NCBI GenBank assembly: GCA_964242035.1
Contig: CAXTCL010000138.1
Span: forward strand, 1 to 9,912
Direction: 5' to 3'
DNA length: 9,912 nt
Source of the DNA: BOG-908 sp964242035
Lineage (GTDB): Bacteria > Pseudomonadota > Alphaproteobacteria > Acetobacterales > Acetobacteraceae
The number at the start of each line of letters is the position of its first letter. The first letter of the stretch is position 1. This document shows positions 5,697 through 9,912 of the stretch, one piece after another. Position numbers and translations under genes: made by a program. The notes under the pieces were generated by a model. It saw only the letters and a list, made by a program, of their open reading frames with translations, was not told the DNA's origin and did no database searches.

Positions 5697-7718
5697 TTGT
5701 TGAACCAAAACACAGCCCACGAGGCGGACGAGCCCGTGCCCGATCTGCACAGCTCCTCCGACGTGCGCGACGCACAAGCGAAGGCGCCTGAAGCGGCGGC
5801 CGAATCCGCGATACCGCAGGCCACGCAAGCGGGCCAGGCAGAAGACGACCAGGCCGAAGACTTGCCGGAAGAGACTCCGCCCGAGGCCACCGACGCCCAG
5901 GAGGCGGCCGACATCGCGGCCGAGCTTGCCGCCGTCACCTTTGTGGCGCCGGATGACCTGATAGCCGAACCGGCCGCCAGCACCCCTGACGCGCCCGCCG
6001 AGCCGGAGACCATATTCGCCGACCTCGGCCTGTCCGAGCCGATCCTGCGCGCCATCGAGGAGAAGGGCTACAAGCACCCAACCCCGATCCAGGCGCAGGC
6101 AATCCCCGCTGTGCTCTCCGGTCGGGACGTCATGGGCGTGGCCCAGACCGGCACCGGCAAGACCGCCAGCTTCACCCTGCCCATGCTGGACATCCTGTCC
6201 GGCTCGCGCAGCCGCGCCCGCATGCCGCGCAGCCTGATTCTGGAGCCGACGCGCGAGCTGGCCCTGCAGGTCGCGGAAAACTTCGTCGAATACGGCAAAT
6301 ACCTCAAGCTGAACCACGCGCTGCTGATCGGCGGCGAAAGCCTCAACGACCAGAAAGAGGCGCTGATGAAGGGCGTGGACGTCCTCATCGCCACGCCCGG
6401 CCGCCTCATCGACCTCTTCGAGCGCGGCGGCCTCATGCTGACCGATGCCAAGCTGCTCGTTATCGACGAAGCTGACCGCATGCTGGACATGGGCTTCATC
6501 CCGGACGTCGAGCGCATCGTCGCCATGCTGCCCAAGACGCGCCAGACGCTGTTCTTCTCGGCCACCATGGCGCCGGAGATCCGTCGCCTGTCGGACGCTT
6601 TCCTCGACAACCCGCGCATGATCACGGTGTCTAAATCCGCCTCCGTCGCCACCACCATCGTCGCCGGCCTGGCGCTCGTCGCCGAGCACGACAAGCGCGA
6701 GGCGCTGCGCCGCCTGATACGCTCGGAAGAGGTCGCCAACGCGCTGATTTTCTGCAACCGCAAGCGCGACGTGGACATCCTCTTCAAGTCGCTCACCCGG
6801 CACGGCTTCTCCGCCGGCTCCCTGCACGGCGACATGTCCCAGCCGGCCCGCTTCGCCACGTTGGACAAGTTCAAGAAGAACGAACTGCGCCTGCTGGTTT
6901 GCAGCGACGTCGCCGCCCGCGGCATAGACATCGGCGGCCTTAGCCACGTGTTCAATTTCGACGTGCCGCAACACGCCGAGGACTACGTCCACCGTATCGG
7001 CCGCACCGGCCGCGCCGGCCTGGTCGGCCATGCCTTTACCCTGTGCTCGCCGGACGACAAGCTGGCCGTGGACGCCATCGAAAAGCTGACCGGCTTCGCC
7101 ATACCGCGCATCGTGGTGCCGGAACTGGACGTGGTCGACTGGTCCGAAGGCGACGGCCGCAAGCGCCGTGGCCGCGCGGCACCCGCCCGCGGCAGAGCCG
7201 CTTCTGAAGATCGCGGCAGGGCCAAGCCGGAAGCCGAGGCCAAGCCGGCCCGCACGCCGCGGGCTGACGCCGAGCCAGGCGCCGAACCTGCCAAGCCGCG
7301 CAGGACACGCGGCCGCGGCCGCGGTGCCGAACGCACCGCCCCCGCTGAGGCGACGGAAGCCGCCATCCTGCAGCCGGACCTGCCCGAACCCGTCCAGGCC
7401 CGCGAACCTCGCCCGCAACAAGGCCGCCAGGAGCAACGCCCGCGCGGTCCCCGCCCAGACTCGCGCCAGGACTCACGTCAGGAGCCGCGCCAGGAACGAG
7501 TGGAAGCCCCGCTGCGCGAACAGCCCCGCGCCGAACCCCGCGCCGAGCCGCGCCAGGATTTTCGCGCAGACCGTGGCCCGCGCGACTACCGCCGCCGTGA
7601 CGACGATTTGGGCCCGGCCGTGCTCGGCTTCGGTGACGAGGTGCCCGCCTTCATGACCCTGCCCCGCCGCCCCGCTCTCGCCCAGGCCGAGGCTGCGCCG
7701 GAACCCACCGAGGCCTGA
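5697..7718 (+). CDS. DEAD-box ATP-dependent RNA helicase (RhlE-like)
   Basis: Unwinds short RNA duplexes using ATP, typically in ribosome assembly, mRNA decay or cold adaptation. All core motifs are present in the 673-residue product: Q motif GYKHPTPIQ (124-132), I AQTGTGKT (149-156), Ia PTRELA (184-189), Ib TPGR (233-236), II DEAD (257-260), III SAT (288-290), V SDVAARGIDI (403-412) and VI HRIGRTGRAG (432-441). The core is flanked by an acidic Ala/Glu/Asp-rich extension (1-105, about 26 acidic and 2 basic residues) and an Arg-rich low-complexity tail (about 487-640), ending in GFGDEVPAFM, a short end motif I recall from alphaproteobacterial relatives. The start is TTG 5697 or TTG 5700; GAGAAG precedes both closely and no ATG lies nearby, so the N-terminus is uncertain. 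Codon choice in the extension looks coding. Confidence 0.93.
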   Translation: MLNQNTAHEADEPVPDLHSSSDVRDAQAKAPEAAAESAIPQATQAGQAEDDQAEDLPEETPPEATDAQEAADIAAELAAVTFVAPDDLIAEPAASTPDAPAEPETIFADLGLSEPILRAIEEKGYKHPTPIQAQAIPAVLSGRDVMGVAQTGTGKTASFTLPMLDILSGSRSRARMPRSLILEPTRELALQVAENFVEYGKYLKLNHALLIGGESLNDQKEALMKGVDVLIATPGRLIDLFERGGLMLTDAKLLVIDEADRMLDMGFIPDVERIVAMLPKTRQTLFFSATMAPEIRRLSDAFLDNPRMITVSKSASVATTIVAGLALVAEHDKREALRRLIRSEEVANALIFCNRKRDVDILFKSLTRHGFSAGSLHGDMSQPARFATLDKFKKNELRLLVCSDVAARGIDIGGLSHVFNFDVPQHAEDYVHRIGRTGRAGLVGHAFTLCSPDDKLAVDAIEKLTGFAIPRIVVPELDVVDWSEGDGRKRRGRAAPARGRAASEDRGRAKPEAEAKPARTPRADAEPGAEPAKPRRTRGRGRGAERTAPAEATEAAILQPDLPEPVQAREPRPQQGRQEQRPRGPRPDSRQDSRQEPRQERVEAPLREQPRAEPRAEPRQDFRADRGPRDYRRRDDDLGPAVLGFGDEVPAFMTLPRRPALAQAEAAPEPTEA

Positions 7719-7773
7719 GCCCATCCCCAGCGAGCGCCAACCTCGGCGCCAGCCCGCCTCATCCGCCGCCGCC

Positions 7774-9024
7774 ATGCCGCTGCTTGCCCGCATCAGCCAC
7801 ATAGGCAGCGCCGGTGACGGCGTGGCAGCGGGCGTCACCAAGCTGCACGTCGCCCGCACCCTGCCTGACGAGACCGTGCACGCCCAGCCGCAACCGGGCG
7901 GTACGCGCGCCACGCTGCTGGACATCGCCGAACCCAGCCCGGACCGCGTCCAGCCGCCCTGCCCGCATTTCCTGCAAGGCTGCGGCGGCTGCGCCCTCCA
8001 GCACTGGGCAGACGCGCCCTACGCCGCCTGGAAACGCAGCCTGGTCGTCGCCGCCCTGGAACGCGCCGGCTTCGCCCAGCCGCTCGTAGGCGGGCTGGTG
8101 CGCACCGCACCCGCCACCCGCCGCCGCATGGATTTCGCCGCCGAGCGCACCCAAGGCGGCCTCCTGCTGGGCCTGCACGAAGCCCATGCCACCAGCATCA
8201 CGGACCTGCACACCTGCCACGTGCTGCACCCCACGCTGGTCGCGCTGCTGAACCCGCTGCGCCAGACCCTACGCGGCCTGGCCGCGCTGCGCCGCCGCGG
8301 CTCCGTCCTCGCCAACCTCCTGGCAGACGGCCCCGACCTCCTCATACGCACAGACGGCCCGCTCGCCCCCACTGACCGCACCAAGCTCGCCGCCTTCGCC
8401 ACCGCGCACGACGTTCGCCGTATCGCCTGGTCGCTGAACGACGGACCGCCAGAGATCGCCTTCCAGCTCGGCGCGCCCCACATGCTGTTCGCCGGCCAAC
8501 GCATCGAACCGCCGCCGGGCGCCTTCTTGCAAGCCTCCCCCGCCGGCGAGGCCGCCATCGTCGCCGCCACCCTGGCCGCCCTGCCCCCCCGCCTCACGAA
8601 CCGCTCCCGCGCCGTTGAGCTCTACGCCGGCTGCGGCACCATAAGCTTCCCCCTCGCCCAGCACCTCCGCGTCCAGGCCTACGAGGGCGACGCGCCAGCC
8701 GCCGCCAGCGTACGCCGCGCCCAATCCGGCACCCGCGTGGAGATGACCCAACGCGACCTCGCCCGCCAGCCGCTCTCCGCCAAGGAAATGTCCGGCGCCG
8801 CCATGGTGGTGCTCGATCCGCCCTACGCCGGCGCCACCGCGCAGATGGCGCAGATCGCATCCAGCGCCGTCCCTGTCGTGGCCTATGTCAGCTGCAACCC
8901 CGGGGCGCTTGCGCGCGATGCCGCGGTGCTCGCCCAGGCGGGATACCGGCTCGTTGCAGTCACGCCTATCGACCAGTTTCTTTGGTCGGCTCAGGTGGAG
9001 TGCGTGGCGACGTTTGCGAAGTAA
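7774..9024 (+). CDS. Class I SAM-dependent RNA (uracil-C5) methyltransferase, TrmA/RlmD type
   Basis: Enzymes of this family methylate C5 of a uridine in 23S rRNA or tRNA. In the 416-residue product a short, degenerate TRAM-like N-terminus (RISHIGSAGDGVAAG) is followed by the Fe-S cysteines Cys63, Cys70, Cys73 (CPHFLQGCGGC) and Cys148 (LHTCHVL). Then come GAFLQASP (about 249-256), SAM motif I ELYAGCGT (282-289), DPPYAG (348-353), nucleophile Cys374 in VSCNPGALARD, and the probable base Glu409 in QVECVATF. This set is complete, so an active enzyme is expected. Whether the target is rRNA or tRNA cannot be told; RlmD-like is favoured by the Fe-S set. ATG 7774 lacks a clear ribosome site. It follows the helicase by 55 bp with no terminator seen, so the two are probably co-transcribed. 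Confidence 0.92.
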   Translation: MPLLARISHIGSAGDGVAAGVTKLHVARTLPDETVHAQPQPGGTRATLLDIAEPSPDRVQPPCPHFLQGCGGCALQHWADAPYAAWKRSLVVAALERAGFAQPLVGGLVRTAPATRRRMDFAAERTQGGLLLGLHEAHATSITDLHTCHVLHPTLVALLNPLRQTLRGLAALRRRGSVLANLLADGPDLLIRTDGPLAPTDRTKLAAFATAHDVRRIAWSLNDGPPEIAFQLGAPHMLFAGQRIEPPPGAFLQASPAGEAAIVAATLAALPPRLTNRSRAVELYAGCGTISFPLAQHLRVQAYEGDAPAAASVRRAQSGTRVEMTQRDLARQPLSAKEMSGAAMVVLDPPYAGATAQMAQIASSAVPVVAYVSCNPGALARDAAVLAQAGYRLVAVTPIDQFLWSAQVECVATFAK

Positions 9025-9070
9025 GGCAGGCAAGCAGTTCTTTTTTGAAAAAAAAACCAAAAAACTTTTG
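9016..9070 (+). terminator. A/T hairpin repeat, copy 5; probable methyltransferase terminator
   Basis: The left edge GCGAAGTAAG (9016-9025) is identical to the edge of copy 1 and contains the gene's stop codon TAA. The core GTTCTTTTTT-GA-AAAAAAAACC has lost symmetry: GTT pairs with AAC, C faces A, then a T/A run pairs. AAAAAACTTTTG follows. It begins at the methyltransferase stop, so a role in 3'-end formation is plausible, but the stem is weaker than in copies 1 to 4 and looks decayed. Confidence 0.6.
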
Positions 9071-9447
9071 TCTCGCCGCCTTTGTGACACCGCGTTCTTG
9101 TAACCAGATGTCGTTTGTTGCTTGGCGCGACCAGGCAGTCCAGAGAACAACGCAATCGTCACAGCCACCAACACGGCGCATAAAGCAGATCAAACGCATC
9201 ATAAGCCGTCTGCAAATTTGGCGATCTTGGCACCACCGCTTTACGTACGAGAGCCCCGGCGCCTCAGCCCAAACACTCGGCGCTTCCGCCAGCCGCGACC
9301 ACCCGCTCGCATGCAATCATACATAAGCGCACCCGCCGAGCCAGACCGCGGGGAATACCAGCCTGACAGCGCGCTGTTGCGGCAGCGTCTTAGCCGGGTG
9401 CGTAACCACGACAATCGCCAGACGCCCCAGCCGCCAAAGATGCGTGC

Positions 9448-9461
9448 CGTGTCAGGACACG
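9448..9461. promoter_or_regulatory. Palindrome CGTGTC-AG-GACACG, possible operator
   Basis: A perfect 6-bp inverted repeat with a 2-bp centre lies 94 bp upstream of the last gene. The overlapping arms TGCGTG (9441-9446) and CACGCA (9458-9463) also pair. The size and symmetry suit a dimeric regulator, but no regulator gene is nearby and one copy alone is weak evidence. Confidence 0.25.
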
Positions 9462-9474
9462 CAAAGGTATGTCC

Positions 9475-9493
9475 AAGCAGTAAAAAACTTTTG
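9475..9493 (+). repeat. A/T hairpin repeat remnant, copy 6 (hairpin missing)
   Basis: AAGCAGT is joined directly to AAAAAACTTTTG. In copies 3 and 5 the same two blocks flank the hairpin core. The roughly 20-bp core is missing cleanly here, as expected from deletion by slippage across a hairpin. The right end creates TTGACT (9491-9496), a -35-like hexamer, but no acceptable -10 lies 16-18 bp downstream. Confidence 0.5.
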
Positions 9494-9542
9494 ACTCTGA
9501 CACCTCGGTTCAGTTCTTCTTCTGCCATCGTATCGCTTTGCC

Positions 9543-9547
9543 GGAGA
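9543..9547 (+). promoter_or_regulatory. Ribosome binding site of the last gene
   Basis: GGAGA lies eight bases before ATG 9556. It decides this start over the ATG at 9548, which is in another frame. Confidence 0.7.
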
Positions 9548-9555
9548 ATGCTGCC

Positions 9556-9912
9556 ATGCCCGTGATCACCCGTATCTACAAATCCCAAGAGGACGCCGAG
9601 GCGACGGTAGCCGGACTGGAAGCGGCGGGGCTTGGACACGAGGAAGTCAGCGTAATCGGCTGCGGCCAGGGCGGCCCAGCCTCGGCCGCCAACCCTGCCC
9701 TTGACACCGAAAGCGGCAAGGGCGCCGCCGCAGCTGCCACCGCCGGCACCGTCATCGGCGGCGGCGCGGGCCTGCTGGCTGGTCTGGGCGCCCTCGCGAT
9801 ACCGGGCGTGGGACCGGTCGTCGCAGCCGGCTGGCTTGTGGCCACGCTCACCGGCGCGGGGGTGGGTGCCGCCGTCGGCGCCGGCACCGGCGGCCTGGTA
9901 GGATCGCTCGTC
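9556..9912 (+). CDS. Glycine-zipper stress-type protein (YflT/GSP17M-like), 3' end cut
   Basis: The frame stays open for 119 codons to the last base of the window, so the gene is truncated by the window edge and not broken. The N-terminal 36 residues (ITRIYKSQEDAEATVAGLEA, then GLGHEEVSVIG) match the short alpha/beta unit of 'general stress protein 17M-like' or DUF1269-type proteins, in which a helix after a first strand pairs with a second strand. A Gly/Ala-rich stretch (about 55-119) follows, with GAGLLAGLGALAIPGVGPVV and repeated GxxxG spacing. It looks like two glycine-zipper helices that could insert in or lie on a membrane. Homologues usually end with a short VRV-type strand, expected beyond the window. 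Function is unknown; a link to stress rests only on the family name. It has its own ribosome site and stands apart from upstream genes. Confidence 0.8.
   Translation, partial: MPVITRIYKSQEDAEATVAGLEAAGLGHEEVSVIGCGQGGPASAANPALDTESGKGAAAAATAGTVIGGGAGLLAGLGALAIPGVGPVVAAGWLVATLTGAGVGAAVGAGTGGLVGSLV

Larger units (their letters stand above)
9071..9542. other. Gap of about 470 bp without a convincing gene
   Basis: This stretch is visibly less GC-rich than its neighbours and no open frame in it has family-like or coding-like sequence. I looked for a tRNA (no T-loop TTCGANNC with paired arms), SRP RNA and rRNA signatures, and transposase remnants, and found none. It holds one short perfect palindrome (9448-9461) and a remnant of the hairpin repeat (9475-9493). 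It could carry an unrecognised small RNA, a long leader for the downstream stress-type gene, or decayed sequence. Confidence 0.5.

Noticed and set aside
5664..7436. Minus-strand 590-codon open frame opposite the helicase
   Set aside because: It is an antisense shadow of the complete DEAD-box gene, with Gly/Ala/Arg low-complexity sequence and no recognisable domain.
68..9493. CRISPR array
   Set aside because: The repeats are kilobases apart, self-complementary, in both orientations and without regular spacers; no cas genes are present.
9071..9542. tRNA, SRP RNA or 6S RNA gene in the gap
   Set aside because: No paired acceptor arm with a T-loop consensus, no SRP core motif and no long 6S-like bulged stem could be found by eye.
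9122..9639. Frames 9122-9565 (plus) and 9241-9639 (minus) as small proteins
   Set aside because: Neither has family-like sequence or a good ribosome site, and both run into the true stress-type gene or its leader in the wrong frame or strand.

Overview
This GC-rich window looks like an ordinary chromosomal segment of an alphaproteobacterium, most likely an acetic-acid-bacterium relative (Acetobacteraceae). The assignment rests on the holB-metG-tatD block, the protein styles, the GC-rich codon choice and the A/T hairpin elements between genes. It is a judgement from memory of the families, with no database search behind it.

The left half is on the minus strand. In transcription order it holds a GH15 glycoside hydrolase (glucoamylase/trehalase type), holB (DNA polymerase III delta'), metG (methionyl-tRNA synthetase) and tatD (metal-dependent DNase). 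metG and tatD share a base at a TGATG stop-start overlap and are surely co-transcribed. In many alphaproteobacteria tmk precedes holB; here the GH15 gene and a hairpin repeat occupy that place.

The right half is on the plus strand. It starts divergently from GH15 with a DEAD-box RNA helicase that has an acidic N-terminal extension and an Arg-rich C-terminal tail. Next come a TrmA/RlmD-type RNA (uracil-C5) methyltransferase with an Fe-S cysteine set, about 530 bp without a convincing gene, and the first 119 codons of a small glycine-zipper stress-type protein cut by the window edge. Helicase and methyltransferase together suggest rRNA or RNA-structure maintenance.

The most interesting structure is not a gene. 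It is a dispersed family of short A/T-rich hairpin elements, five copies plus one apparent hairpin-deleted remnant, found in four intergenic regions: after tatD, GH15 and the methyltransferase, and as a head-to-head pair between the divergent GH15 and helicase starts. Two copies run through the stop codon of the preceding gene. A second, G-rich tandem-hairpin element lies between holB and metG, and part of its motif recurs at the holB start. A codon-pair bias (ATA-CGC for Ile-Arg) runs through all six complete genes. I found no CRISPR array, transposase, phage gene, toxin-antitoxin pair or defence system.
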